NCBI GenBank assembly: GCA_017590115.1
Contig: JAGGNK010007559.1
Span: 4,548,020 to 4,612,019 of the forward strand
Direction of reading: 5' to 3'
DNA length: 64,000 bases
Source of the DNA: Montifringilla adamsi
Lineage: Eukaryota; Chordata; Aves; Passeriformes; Passeridae
The position numbers were made by a program, and so were the translations under genes. How positions within the stretch are numbered: position 1 is the first letter of the stretch; every line of letters begins with the position of its first letter. Under the pieces are notes generated by a model that worked only from the letters and a program-made list of their open reading frames with translations, made no database searches and was not told the DNA's origin. Shown piece after piece: positions 12,801-27,800 of the stretch.

Positions 12801-15800
12801 CCACTGACTACAAGGAATTCACCTCTTCTGAGCCATACCTATGAAATGGAAGCTGTAACAGCCATATGCAAACAATTAAAAAACCCCCAAAAGCTCAATA
12901 ATTTTGGTAAGTCAAAGCAAATGTAAAAGGCAAAGCAGCGTCTAAAATTCAACAACATTATGATACGAGCCTTTTTCCTCAGAAATGAAGGCAGACAAAA
13001 GTAGAGACTGTATGTCTGGGTTTTCTCATAGCTATTCATCCTGAGCTGCTGTTCAAAATCCTTATAAAACACAAAGCAGGAGGAAAGAATGATTCAGCTG
13101 AGTAACTGGTGTTTGATTAACTACATTAGTTAATTACAGCATCACTTAATAAGTGATTCATGTTCAAAGGTGATTTTAAATACATAACAAACTTAAATAA
13201 TAGAAGGTCTTAAATTTTATGTTAAGTCCAGCACATACTATAGACATTGACAGGAGCTAGAAATAGAAAGGTTTGTTTTAACTTTTATACATTTCTGTAC
13301 TGGCTGGGCATAAAAATAGAAGTCAAATTGCACAGTCCTGTTAGCTACCAAAATGTAACGTGCAAATAAAGTGCCCGGGAGACCTAATAAAATGCCATAA
13401 ATGAACTACTGTAAAAAATATCAGACCACACCTATTCAGCAGGATAAATTCAAATGTCTTACAAAGAAATGTATTCTCTTTTCTTTTTATGGAGCAAGAA
13501 CTGTTTTGAAAAAAGAGAGAATGAATTTCAAAATATACAAAGAAACTTTGAATAATAAGTGGAAAGGGTTCAAGACCAAGTACAGAATTCTGCTCAATTC
13601 CTCTATGGACTGGACCAGAATCAAGCAGTGACACAGCATCTACTTTAGAGAGACAGAGGTATTATTATTAAAGCGCTTTGTTTTCTTGAGACTCGCTCCC
13701 ACAAGCATTCATTTCCATAACCAGGGCTCTTCTGGAAGTCAAAGAAAGCACAGGCTTGCTGCTTTCCACTCTGACACTGCTGTGGGAGCAGATAGTTGCC
13801 ACCAAAGTGGAGAAAGATATATATATATATAGATATGAATATAGAGATATAGCAATATATCTGTATATTTAGGTCTTTGAGGATCACTGCAGGGAGCTTG
13901 CTATGGAATAAATCCAAACTTGGGCAAACATGGAAGGCCAACTTTTGATAAACATATCAAACACATAATTAAAAAATGTGGTATCTGCTGTTTTGTATGT
14001 GTTTATGGGGACAAGCAGAAGCCCACACAAAACGATGAGATTATTTAGTTGTGAAAGGATTATCCCCAAGAATAAAACATGCAGAATCACACAAAATTTA
14101 TAGATCACTCCTGTGAAGTCTTGGAGGTTTTTCACACTGAAATCTTTGTGTAAATTTTCCATGGACTTGGTGAGAAGCCAGCTGAGAATCGCAGGTCCAT
14201 GTTTCTTTGGAGCTCGGGTCTCACACAGGCCCAGGCTCCTCATTCCCGAGCACAGGTGCTGACCCTGAGTGCAAAGGCAGCTCCCCCATCCTTTACTGGG
14301 ACTCCCAGTGACAACAGCAAATTGTACTGGTCTGTTCTGGGCTGGAACTGACCCTTTTCATGCAGCTGTGTGACAGCAACATCCTGGGGCTGCTGCATAT
14401 CCAGCCAGGACTGAAACAGCGACTCAAAGATAATTATTCTCATTAAAAAAAAATTCTGAAGTGGATCACAAAGGAGGCAGGGAATGACCTTTTCTCAAAA
14501 TTTAAGCAAAACATGACTCCTTCTTTCCTGATCTAAGCCAACCTGTTTTGTTTTGTTTTGTGTTTTAAAGAGCTACACTGACTGAAAATAAAAATCTTCT
14601 CTCTATCCAAAAGAAATCCTGGAAGGCAGCTGGGAAGTTCTAACAAACATGGAATACTCTGCTAAAAGACCAAACTAAACAAAAAGGTAACAAGGGCTAA
14701 AGTGGCCCAGACAGCTCAGCATCACTATCTGGAAAATAACTTGGCATTCACAGCTACAACCAAACAGAGAAGATTAGCTTTGTTTGCTACATCAAACATG
14801 TCTTTCTTCCTCTCTCTTCAAACATAAATAGTTCCAGGCTCTAAAATAAATTAGCTCAACTTGGGTTATACAAGCTGTTTCATTTTTTTTTCCTTCAAAA
14901 GAGAATATAGATGTTTGTTTAAAAATTGTAAATAAAATATAAACAGAGATCTTTCATTGCATGGTGATCCTTTCCAGTAGGTAGTATCAGCACTATGTCC
15001 ATTTTTCTTCCTTATCCTATACTTCGGTATCACAGCATTATTATGACTATTTCTCATGGGAAATGGATGAAAAAAATCATGCAGTAAGAGGAGGCTTCTC
15101 TGTACTTATTCACTGTAAAAGTAAAGTAATCATCAGATTTAAAATCTACAGAAAATAAATGTGACAAAATTACTTTACTTTTAATTTTTTTCTTTGAAAA
15201 ATCCTTCTTTCTTTATGTGCATGTGTTGTGTGGAACATGCAAACCCAAAACAGCTGGTTAGTGAAAGACAACAGTCCTTAAAGCCCAGCAAGCACTTGCT
15301 GCTCATCTCTGGTGGGATGTTCCTGGGAGCTGAGTGCTGGCTGAGTGCTGATTGTGCTGCTGTGGGATGTTTTTTACCGAGGTGGTTGAAGTGCTGCAGC
15401 TCTGGGATAACAAAACCTCCTGCAGTACCAGTGTGGTGGTGTAAACAGAAAGCTCTCCCTGGCTTCAAACTGCGGCAAGATGTTTTGTATGTTAACGTGG
15501 AACGTTTTGATTGTGTTTTCAAAGATGTAAAACTAAAGCAGGTCCTAAGTACTTCCATGGTGGGATGTGAAGTTTGGCTCTAGGGCACAATTAGCCAAGG
15601 GTTTTTTTCCCTCAATATTACAGTGATGCTTCACATCCTTCCTAAAACTGGCTGGGATGAGGTGTCTCTGGCTTGGAGTCTTTCTTAGCATGGAGCAGAT
15701 TATTACTTTTATTATTGATTTATGCCATGCCTGTCTGCTTCCAGCCTCAAAACACTTTACTAAGTTACAATATACTTAGGAATCATTTCACATCAGCCAC

Positions 15801-18800
15801 CACCACGCTGCAGCCTTCTCCAGAGGGAAACTGAAGGGAGCCATTAGGATGGTGCCTGCAACATTAAACAACAATCCAGGGGAGGAAGTAAAGAATACTC
15901 TGGCTCCTTAAAGCAATGGCTGAACAGAATGCAGCCACTGAGCTGCCATCCAGCTGGGACACCAAAGTCAATACCCATTCACCGTGTGTGGTTAAAATTA
16001 AATCTCCTAATGAAGTGAGATGGTTTTAGTGGTTAGAGAGTGAGTGCAAAGTATTATTCTCCTGTATGATTATTTGTAAGTTATACAGCTAACAAGGGAA
16101 AAGATCACACACAGGAAAACAGCAGACAGTTAGATAATGTTCCAAGCCCAGTTTCTAAAAGACATTTGGGCAAATAAAGCTTTGGGCAAAGAAAATACAC
16201 TACAAAAGAAGGAAAAAAAAAAAGAGAAAAAAGAAAGATGACACAGGACAAAGTAAATTGGCAGTTTTTCACTGTTTTTAGGGAACTAAACTAAGCTGAG
16301 CAGAATTTATGTCAGTTTTTATTCCCTATAGTTCAGGTCCAGAGAAAAGAACATTATTAGTTTCTGTTAATGAGCAGGTATTCCCTAAACACTTGTGCAA
16401 ATGCTCCTGAATTTTAATTTGCTTAGAAAAAGAAATGGTAAAGTATTGAGGGGAAAAAACCGCCATATTAACAGTATTTTTTTTTTAATTTTGTTTTGTT
16501 TTGTTCCTGAATTAGCAAAATGCCACGGAGGTTTATATATCTGACTAAAAAGATCCTCACACTTTGTTATCAAGCTCTCCTTTCAGGGCTAGTAATTGCT
16601 AGCTGGTTCTAATCATTCTTGCAAGTGATCATTTGAAAGGTTCATTTTATGACCCCTCAAAGTAGCACAAAGAATCTCACTCCATAATGTAATAAACAAT
16701 TCTACAACCAGTGCTTAATTAATTCCTGAAAGTCACCAAAAGGAGCTATTAATGATCTTTCTTTTTATCTAACCATAAATATACAAGTCTCCTGGGACAA
16801 AGGATTAAAAAAGAATATTCTGGCAAGACTAACTGTCAACTTGATAAAGCATAAAATGATCATGAGTGAGGGTAATTCAAAATACAGGGCAGTGCTACCT
16901 GGTCTGATCAGAAAGTTAGGTCAGGTTGGATTAAATTTCTCTGAATGCTGTGTTTATCAAAAACAGGACACCACTGACATGGTACAAAACAGACTCAATC
17001 CAAATGAATACCCAAGAGAAAAGTACTGCAACCTTCACAAAATTATTTTTAAAAATTAGCTCTGTTTGGGATTTAGATTTCCTGTGAACATACCAAGAAT
17101 CATTATAATTAGAGGGTGGAAAATGTTTCAGGGTTATTTAAAATACAACTATTACAAAGAACAGTCTGATATTTTCTAGAGAACTTTGGTGTTTTAGGAG
17201 CCCAAGTATTGTTTTCACAAGTAAATCAGGCAGTGGGAAGCTCTTAAATGAAATTTAGTTTCCTGGCAACACAACTCATTGCTGAAAATTAGATTTAAGC
17301 TTCTAAAGGGCTTTGATGTTTTTGGAAATCACACTTCCTGCAGCACTGCACAGCTGACTAGATGTAATACATTAATTTGCCTTCCACTGAGGCTATCAGG
17401 GCATTATCACTTTGATGGCCTCAGTAGTGTCTGGAAGGTTGGGATTTTTTATTTTTTTTTTCATAGAATAAAAAAAATTATTTTGCTGGGCATAGCCAGT
17501 GATGAGTGGAATCTGTGACCAGAAGCAGGAGGAGGAAGGAAAGAGACAATGTACCTTTTCCAAAATAAGCTCCTGTAGTGCTTTGGGAGCTTGTGCTGGT
17601 GCCAGGGGAGCCTGTGCACTGCCTGCCCCACCTTTGGAAAGGCTCCCTGAGCTGCTGGACCCTCGAGGGACGGGGTCTTTCTGAATTTCTCCCCTTGAAA
17701 CCATCCCTGGAACACCCCCCATGGAAACATGAAACAGACTTCCCACCACACAGCCAGGACAGTGCTGCCTGTGAGAATGGAAACTTCAGGTTTAGGCACC
17801 TCTGAAAGGAGTTTTCAATGACTAATACAAAGAAACAAACACAGCAGGAAGCATGAAGAGAGAAACTGGGGGAAATAACTGAAGAGGACTTTCAGGCTCC
17901 CACTCCTTGACTCCCCTGGGCAGGGCCAAGGAGGCTTCAGATCCCCAGTGCCTTGCCCTGTGGGAGGATTCTTGCTCCCACTGGAAGCTGAAGGCTGTGG
18001 ATTGCGGTGCTGAACACTGAAGAACTTACTGTTCCAAAGATTGTAGAAAACCTGAAAGTTCCTTTAAACAGGAAATTTAAAAAATTCGCATTTTTGTTCT
18101 AATCTTCAATAAAACTTGCTTTTTTTTCGTAATGTTGGAATTTCCTGTGGAACAGAAATTCTGTTTTAAAACCATCTCTATTCAACAGGGCTATTCAGAT
18201 GGAAGCATTTTCTTATTCATTCCACTTTGCAACTAACTGGTGCCACCCCAAATGTATCACTCTTCCAAGAATGATGTGGCAGCCCTGGAATAGCTAATTA
18301 ATTGGGCTGTATGATGCCTGTGCCAGAAGTTTCAGCTTCCAGAGGCATTCCTTTAAGGAATGGTGGTGTGGGTTTGGCTTTTACAAGGATACACATGGTT
18401 TCAGGAGCCCACAGGCACCAAAAGTTAGTTTGTGTTTTGTAACTGCTCATCTCAACCCAGTCATTGAGCTGATGCCTTAACCACAGTGAGCCAAGCAAAC
18501 TTCTTCAAAGCACTCATGGAGAAAGCTTTTGGTTAATTTATTTATTTATTTTTTAAGTAAAATTTTTGTCCTTGGGTAATCTTTCAAGAAAATTCCACTT
18601 CTATGTCTGTTTACTGGGAAAAGAATTACATTTAAACACTACTTGCATCATAATATAACCTTTTGTAGATAAATACCTTTGCCACTTAGCCCTCAATTTT
18701 TCGTACATTGTTAAGGGGAATGAAAGGTGTCTAAATCCAGTACCTTTATACTTGGTCACCACAGCTGAGTTGACACTGAGGGGTTCTTGGAAGGTGACAG

Positions 18801-21800
18801 TGAGTGATGTGCTGCTCGTTACCATGAGACAGACATTGGTTGGCGCCTCGGGGGCTCCTGGGAGAGAAGAGAAAACATCAGCTCTTCAGCACAACAAATC
18901 CTATTCAAACAATGTTCCTGAGTCTTCAAAGAACCCACTGAAAATCACCCTGCAATTGTGAGCTTTGGGTTGTAGGTGTTTGTGTTTTCTGCCTTTTGAG
19001 CATTTTAATTAGCGACCCTGCTAACAATATCCTGCAGACACCATTTGTTTCTATCATGGTTTTTGGCTCCTTTTTGGTTAAAAATATCTTCCTGCATATA
19101 TGTAACCCAATAAAACAGATCCATGCTAATTATGTCAATGAAAAGCCCCTATAAATCTCTTGGGGTGGATAAGAGGAGAGGGAAAGGACAAAACCACAAA
19201 GAGCTAATGAAACCTTGATGGTTTCACTAACAAATTCAAATTTATCACAAACCAGAAAACATTTTTATGTTATTGGGATTCAAAAATTGCAAATTTCACA
19301 ATTGTTTTTGGTGTAATAATTCCAAAATACAGTTGTCAATTGAGGTCTAACATTTTTGTTTAAAAAAAGGGAAAAAAAACCCCTTAATTTGCAGAATATC
19401 AATCAGACTCAATTCAGAAATCAAACACAAAAATGTCATGACTTACTGCGGGGATTGATTTAAAAAGTCAGTATATTAACTTTCACTATTTCTGTATTTC
19501 CTGTATTTAGTATCTAAGAAAAGGAGCACTACATCTGTCTTGAAGAAATAACATACAATAAATTTGCAAAAATTATTTGTGAATACATTTATACAAAGGC
19601 GTTTTTAAAATGTTAATGGAAATTATTGTATTTGATCACATAGGATACAGCTAAAAGATCCATGTGTCTATAAAAAAATTCAGGCCTGTTTACTTCTTCA
19701 TTGGGGCCCAAATTCCATTTAATTTGGATACAGACTCACTTGTACAACTGTTTAAAGTGACTCAATTTGTGGCTGGGGTGATGAAATGCATACCAAGATT
19801 AAGATTAATGCTTATAAAAGTTAAGGTTACATTTTCACAATATTTATGTGCAAAATGAAATTTCACTGCTTGATCAAATATTTAGAACAATCCCATTCCA
19901 AAATAGTAAGTTCTTTTGAAAAATAATCAAATTACAACAGAGAAAAGGCCAATGTCTCCATCCCTCTTCCTGCCTATTCATATGTTGTTTTACAGCATCC
20001 CATTTTAAATTCTGAACATGTTAAATCAGATCCAGGAGTAAATGCGGAAAGAGATAAGCAGGGCAGAATCATTGTATCCTGAATGAAGAGTTGGGATGTT
20101 GGATGTTGTATTAATTTTATGCAGCTTAAGGAGCCATGTGCTTGTTTCTCTCAGATGTTTGGTCCTTTATTGTTCTAACACCCATTTTCTTCTCCCTCTT
20201 GGAAAGGCCATTTCACCTTTGTGCCTCGGTTTCCCCATCCCAACCTCCTCCAGCTCCCACTCGCAGCTGTGCCATGAGGATCAGCATCTTTGGAGAGGGT
20301 TCTCAGCTGCAGATTCCTGCCTGGAATTTTGCTGTTTCCTGTACTTGGTGTAATTTTTGCCTTTTTCCGTTTTGTATGTTCCCTGTATTCTCCACAGATA
20401 AATTTGGAGCTCTGTAGCCTATTGTATGAGTAGCTAGTTTGCCCAGTACTTTTCCATAGCCTTTCCTTAAGCAGAAAGACAAAACAAATTCCAGAGCTCC
20501 AAGCCCCGTGAGGTGCAGGGTCCCAGTGCTGTCTTGGTTCTTCCTGGGAACCAAGGCTGAGAACAACTCCTTGAGATCCATGTCATGGACAGAGCACAGC
20601 TAGTGCCAAGGGGGACACTCCAGAGAAAGGGCTTGACCTGGGATGGAATTGCATCACCACTCATCCTCCTAATTGGTGCTTTTTACCCATTGTGCTAATT
20701 TCCTGAAACCTATAAAAATGCACTCATCCCTGTAGGGGTGGGCTTTTGTGGTCATCTTTCTACAACTGCCCCTGAAGGTCTCCAAATAAAGATCCTCTTT
20801 TTTATTTCCTTCTTACTAAAATTGCCTCGAGTTTCATTTCCAAGTTGAGAAAAAGGCAACATACTCACGGGCATGCTCGTAGCCGGCCTTCATGCGCTGG
20901 TAGAGTCTGGCCCTCCACTCCCAGCCCTTGAGCTGCTTCTCCCTCTCGGCGCTCTCCGTGCCCAGCCCTTCACTCGCTGCTTGCGCTGATAGCTCCGTCA
21001 CTCTCTGCTGGGCCTCCTGCACCAGCGTGCTCAGGTGCACAGACCTGCTCTCCACGGTCACAACTGCCAGGAAAAGAGGGAAACAGGAAGTGCTTGGCAA
21101 AATTTTGGCCGTGCTCAGAACACATCTTAGGTTACAATGTAAGATGTACCCAAAAGTGTGTCTTCTATCACCACCTGCATAAGCTGTTACAGCTAGTTGG
21201 GGCAGAGTTCCTTATTTCCTTCATGACTCATCCCTGATAACTCTGAGGGATGTCTTCTGTTAATGGACCATTGAGTGTCACTGCATGACTGATAAAATTA
21301 CATTATACCACTGGGAGATGCTCCACCCAGGGGGAGGAACCAAGCATTCCTACCTGGATATGAACTGAGGTTTGGAACACCACAGCAGCCTTTTCCCACT
21401 GGATTCTCAGAGGACAAGACCTCCATAACCACCACTGGACCTTCAGAGGAAAATTGAGTCCTTCTACAGGGGCACTGCTTCAACAGAACCACATTTATCA
21501 CTCCAGGAGAATTGCAGCCACCATTTAATCTGACTGCTACCAACACCCTGAACAACAGGGTGTCAGGTTGTATTCTGGCAGTGTTTCTGTATTATTACAT
21601 TTATTTTAATTTTCCTTAAAGATCTGGCCACTTAAATATCATTAACAACATGAATAAATTTTCTACATTTTTTCCTCTGGTATTTCTCATATGCTTAAAA
21701 TTGTCTTAATTAGGCTGAAATTGCCTACCTGTTGTAAGTCAGAATATGAAAACCAAGCTAAAATAATAACCTCTCTCTAACCTCTGCTTTGGTATAATAT

Positions 21801-24800
21801 CGTAAACTTACATTCAAAAAAAGGAGATTGTACTGGTTACAAACACAATACATAAACTTCAACAAACAAGAAGAGATCTGATTGGCAAAATTAAGAATTT
21901 TTTGTGCTTAAAGTCCATGGCTGGTAAAAAATTGATCTCTTTCCAGCTTTTTGTGCTACAGTTTTGTCCAGAGCATTTAATTAGTCCTCTGACAGGCAGT
22001 GAGCAGCTTGCCACATGGAGATTTTTTCCTCCCATGCTCAGAATAATATTAATTTGATGTTTAGCAGTTCAGATTTTCTGTGTGAACTACTGTGGTGAAC
22101 ATCAAGGTGAAAATTAAGATCACATAGGTTACAAACTAGAATAGGTTTGATTTTAGCCCAAGTTCCTTAACAAGCCCCTTGATTGTACAGTGAAATATGG
22201 TGAATCAAGTCCTATTTTCAGAGTTGTTCTTAGCCTAAAATTGTTCAATCTCTAGTTTAGAAAGTAGGACTTGTAAAGATGTTTAATTTGAAAATAAATG
22301 CAGGTATTGATTTGATTTTCAATATGCAGGAAAGAGACACAAGAGAAGGAATTCTGAAATCACAAAAATCACTTTGGTGTTTGGTGTTTTTTGCAGAAGA
22401 GCTCTGAGATAGCCTTAATTTAAAGGGTCTCTTTTTACCATAATCAGTGCCCTGGCACATGTGGCTTCTCTTAGCAATAGTGAGGAATTGCTAAGTAGAG
22501 ACAGGCAGGCTATTGGTTGCCCCAAGTCTTTCACAGGAACAGCAGGAATCTTACACAGACTGAACCCATCATTCACTTGCACAAGTCAGGAGCAGCAGAC
22601 ATTTCTGAAAACATAAAACAGTACCATAATAAAGCACCAAGGCTCTCAAAGGTTTTTCACACCAAAATACCACAGGAGCAAATATGTACGTGGATATGAA
22701 TGTGTTATTTCTAAACTGGGATTATATGGGACAAATTAGATTGGAAAGGACCTTCACTAGACCAGTCCTCTTCACAACAGGCTCAGCCAAGAGGTAAGAC
22801 TGAGTTTCTGAAGGTATTATCCAGTCTGGTCTTAAAAACTTCCCAGGATGGATGGAGATTGTTCCACTGCTTCACTGTCCTTATAGTGAAAAAAAAGGTG
22901 TTTGTTTTATTCAGCCTGAATCTCTCATTTTAACTTTTGCCTCTGTCTCTCATAACAGTGTGACAGCCAGAGTTTAGCAGAGTCTAAGAATAACCCTACT
23001 GATGTGAAAAGTGGCCTGGAATCTTTACAGCCACGGGAGAGCAAAGAATTACTCAACACCTCTGACATCCAAAGGGTTGTTTTTGAAGAATGTTTGTCTC
23101 TAAGACTTTGCTTTCAGAAGCTGGCTTGAAGCCATCCTTCTTAAGTTTGATCATTCTTCATATGGACATCAGGGACATATGGCCAGGCTCCCTGGAACCT
23201 GCTGGTATGCTCAGAACTGTTGTTTACTGGGAGGCCAGAGGTGATAGGGTTTCCTGGATCCATGCCTACAATAAACATGCAACACATCTGATAGCACAAC
23301 AGGACTGAGGAAGGAGATTTTATGTGCCAGAGCTTCAGGTGGTTGAGCATTGGCATTGGTTCAAGTTCTCACTAAGGATCTGGCTCTATCTGTTTAATCA
23401 AGGCTCAGATCCACATTTGTCGAGTCTCTGATGTCCAATCAGCCAGTGGGAATTTTAATCTTATTTTTATTTGGGTTCACATGAACAAGCCAAACCATGA
23501 GTATATGATGAATTATATAACTGAAATGATAACACTTTGTCTTCTCCCCAACTAAATTAATATTTTAAACGCTCTACTCTCTGATCTCAGTTACTTTGTT
23601 TTTAAAAGATGTTGGGTTCCTGTTGAGATTTATACAATCTGAGTTCCATGTGGAGATGAAGATCATAGTTTTACTTTTCTATTGCTTTATCTGCTGCTGT
23701 TCCAGGCAGAAATCCAGGTGATACAGATGGAAACTATCTGTTCTCCAGATCCTCTTTTCTACAGAGTTAGGTTAGAAGCTATAATGAAATTTCAGCTGGA
23801 TCACTGCAGCTAATATACACAATGAAAGAGCAGAGGTTTTCTGTGAAGGAAGTTTTTTGTTTGCACTTGGAATGAGGAATTCCTCCATTTCACCTTTTCC
23901 CACTCTGTGCATCTGTCTTGTACACTTCTAATCACATTAACAGAAGCTGTGTCCAGTCCCAAAACTGGGTGAGTCAGGATTTTACCCTCCCATTCAGCCT
24001 GAGGAAGTCTTGCTCAATTGCCCACCACAGAGGAATGAAAATGCTCCTGCTGGGTGCTGGATCATGTTCCTGCAGCCCTGAGATGATACAAACAGGATTT
24101 AATTTGAACAGGGTAGTTGAGTATGAAAAGCAGAGCAGAAATCTGGACAAAATAGAAGGTGACTGCCATCAGTCCCACAAGAGTGAAGCCATGCACAAAG
24201 ATGCTCTGAACTTTTGTTCTGAGGGCTGAAAATAACTTTTTTGCATTTTACTCTCAAACAGCCACTGCAAACCCTTCAGGTAAGAAACCCAAACAAAATG
24301 ATCATTTGCTTTTTACTGGGAATGTTTCATCCATTATTTCAATCAGAAAAACTAAAAATCAAGATAAGTGAAGTGGAAATTTGGTGGGTATATTTTGAAA
24401 TGGAAATGAGGTGGTTATATATTCATATTCTCTGTGTTCATAGGCATGTTTGCATTAATTACAGGAAATGAATACTAATTTATGATTGCCCCTGCTCGCC
24501 ATCAGACTGCATTTATTTACAGATGAGGTCAATGAAAAATTAGTTTAGTCTTTTTTACTGCTGTTTAGAACACTCAAGACTGTGTTTTCCTCTAGATTTG
24601 TCATGGTTAATGAATGTTGCTTCAGCAGTCAATCATGTACTCTAAATGCTGTCACACTTTTTTTTAAAGCCTCAGTCATGAACCATGACAGAAAAATAAA
24701 CAAATAAATATAAAACTAAAAAACTCTTTTCACTGAGCAGCTACACTATGCAAAAATCTCCAGGGAAGGTTAAAGGAGGCCAGAATAAATGATAATATAA

Positions 24801-27800
24801 GTGCTGTGGATATAGAAAAGCAATAAAGGTGTACCAACACTGAGGGTCTGGCAAAAAAACTCAACATGCACATGCACACACACTCTCCAGTGAAAAAACT
24901 GGCAATGTTAGTAGCCTCAAGGTGCAATTTCCTGGAGCACTGAGATTGACATGCCAGCACTAAATGTTGTTAATTTAACTAACTTCAAATTAATGGCAGA
25001 GTCTGCAGTGGCCGAAGCGCTCAAACACAGTCTCATTATAGCCTTGCTGGGAATGTCCTAAATATAGGCATTGACAGTTTAAAACAAATTCTCTTACATC
25101 GGGGTATTTTTAGACCCACGTAAGGCGTCAAAGTTTGTGTCATGGTATATGGTTGATTAATTGGGTTGGTAAGTCACCCTCCAACCCACAAACTGGGCAT
25201 AAAAAGGCCCATGAAGGAATACAAAGAAGTTTTATAACTACAATATGTAGTTATAAGCAATATTGGTGTTCCAGTAAAGTGAGAAGGTCTGTTATGTGTA
25301 TAGGTTTTCTCTGGTTCTGTAGAACTTTGAAATTCTGATTTAAGTGGGATTTTAGGCCATTTGAAGACTAGTAGTGAGGGGTCTGTGGGGAATGGAAGTG
25401 ATAGATTTCGATACAACCGGCCTCCTGAAGGCAGCGTAGCCAAAATCAAAAGGATAATCAAAGAAAAGCAAAGTCTAGACAACCCATCATCCTTTCGTTT
25501 TTCATGACAAACTCTGCCAAACCATGATCTTTGAATCACTGAGTTCCTGTTGCCGTATTTTTAAAGATTTTTTTCTCAAGATTGCTATTAACCCAGCTGC
25601 CCCAGTATTAATCACATTAGAAGCTCAACATGATTGATTAGTTGGTGTATCTGAGAGAGAGAAAAGAAAATCTACTGAGCAGATATTCAATGAGCAGATA
25701 TTGCTGGAAATATCCTCCGGCACTCTTGTTGTAATCATCTTTATGATAAAACTGGGCAATTTTTGTGTGTCGTGTAATTGATTTTCATTAACAACAGCAG
25801 AACTGATCTCATACAAGCAATTATCTAAGTCAATTTATGTTCTTTACTTACAGTGTGGGCTTTCCTTTGCCCCAACGTGCAGAAGGGTCCTGGCAATGGG
25901 GACGTTGTTTGTCAAAATGGCAATATCCAAAGGAGTGAGTCCCTCACTGTTTGGTGTGTTCAGGTCCAGTTCCTCCAGGGTGTATTGATAAAGAAGAATC
26001 TGAACAGCATCCAGGTCCTGCTGCTCTACGGCCTCAAACATAGCTTCATTGCACTGGAAATTCTGTGTGTCAATAAAGACAGAAATTCAGTAAAACTTTC
26101 AAATGTTAGTGCTTTAAAAATAGAGAAAATTTGTGTTTTGTGAGTTTGCTCCTGAAAATAAAATATTGTGCCTCCAGCCCCAACTTAGGCTCAGCTTGCA
26201 GCAAGACAAATGTTTGCAGTAGAACTGAGCTTGGTCTACCCCTGGAGTGCTTGAAATTGCTTCAGGTCTGTGGGAAGATTCAAGTGAGATTCAAACCCAT
26301 ATGAAACAAACACATTTTTATTTAGACATCTGTCCTGTAATCAAACTGTATGAGCAACATTATGTTTGCAGTGTGAAACTGGATGATACGCTACAATTTT
26401 GGCAGAGCTTTGGACTACTGAGTTTTTCAAACTCAAAATTTCAAGTACAAAACTACAATCAGATGATGAAAATCTAAATCAAACAAGCAGTTCTGCAGAT
26501 AAACCTTCCCAGTTCCAGCATGACCCAGTGTGTTCATTCTACCACCTCAGTAATTTCTAGATGCCTGTATTGTTGCATTTAAGTTGTAACTAGAAAAAAC
26601 TCTGAAATCTGTAGGCCTTAAAAACAGAAGTAGAAATGGGACTGAAAAAAATGGACTGTCCAGTGTGCATGTCTGAGCAGCAGAGAGAACAAGCAGCCAA
26701 ACCCGAGGACTTCCACGGCACCAGCTCTCAGGCAGGGAGAACCACTGAACCTTTTCCTTACCAATGTCAAGGAGATAAAAGAATGGCACAATAGAAGGGC
26801 CCCTGTTGTTTCCTAATTGAGCTGGGGAGAAGCAGGTGCAGGAGAGTAGCAGGGCCTGCAGGTTTCTTTTATGAGGACATCCTTCTGGAGCCTGCAGTAA
26901 TGACAAGTTATTTGCCAAGATTCTTTAAATTCTCTCCCAGTGTCCCATTGCCATAATTACGTGATAGGATTTTTCCCTCTTTGGAATGAAATAGCAGGAG
27001 CAAGAGGCCCAGCAAGTCAAGGAGGGCTCAGAGCACAGATTCAGATACACAGTGTAAACCAGCTCCCTGTGTCCCAAAACCACTGAGAAAATTCTCATCA
27101 CAGAATGCACTCGTTATTCCATGAAATACATATTGAACCGAAACCATCTTCTACTGTGATTAGAAGTTAACACTTCAACCACACTAAAACTTCATTTTCT
27201 TTTTAAAATATCAATTTATCAATAGTTTTATTGGGCATATCTGTGTCCAAGTTTAATCTCAGTGAAAAAGCATTGACCTGCTGGAACAGCTGTGTCTCCT
27301 TCTAAAGCATATGGACTGAGGGTTTCCAAACAGTTCTGGAAACTGCAGTCCCCATCTCCACCTTGGAATTTGATCTGTTCTACAGGAGCTTTTTTTCACT
27401 GTGCTTGAAGTTAAAAGTGTCTTCCAAAATTTTCAGGCCTGACAGGGGTGTTCTGGTCTACTCTTTGCATGTGAAATATTGGTACCACACTAAGAAATTG
27501 CAAAGGTGATGTTAGCTAAAAGTTTTAGTACGGACCCCATCAGTGCTGAATATTGGGGATCAGCAGAACAGGAGGACAAGCGTGCAGAAGTGCCCTGTAC
27601 CCCAAACTGCCAATGTAAAGAAATGAGATACTTATGTTAAGATGACAATCTAAGGGTGAGATGAGCTATGCAGCAATAATGCAAATCTGGGACAATAATG
27701 CTGACTTGGGAATCACCTTGTAGACACTGAAGTACAGAACAGCTCATGCTGGAGAAATATTTTTTCTGTAGGTTTCCATGTAGAATAAAAGATATGACTT

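Larger units (their letters stand above)
4920..18743 (-). other. ANKFN1: ANKFN1 intron (13.8 kb)
   Basis: The longest complete intron. It is AT-rich, with old MIR-like fragments (about 9545 and 12770), simple repeats (5234, 13816, 14544), a CpG-dense patch (11471-11575) and GC-richer unique sequence at 7340-7740. The open frames inside are short, overlap on both strands and resemble no family I know. No embedded gene is supported. Confidence 0.8.
18858..20868 (-). other. ANKFN1: ANKFN1 intron (2.0 kb)
   Basis: The half near 18860-20090 is AT-rich unique sequence. The half near the upstream exon holds a MIR-like tail and LTR-like sequence, listed separately. Confidence 0.8.
21064..25851 (-). 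other. ANKFN1: ANKFN1 intron (4.8 kb)
   Basis: Holds an LTR remnant (about 21186-21625) and an old CR1 fragment (about 22735-22990), listed separately. The remaining sequence is AT-rich and unique, with no exon seen. Confidence 0.8.

Noticed and set aside
25174..25539. Hydrophobic minus-strand frame that suggested a mitochondrial insertion
   Set aside because: No match to any avian mitochondrial protein that I could recall, and no tRNA-like structure beside it.
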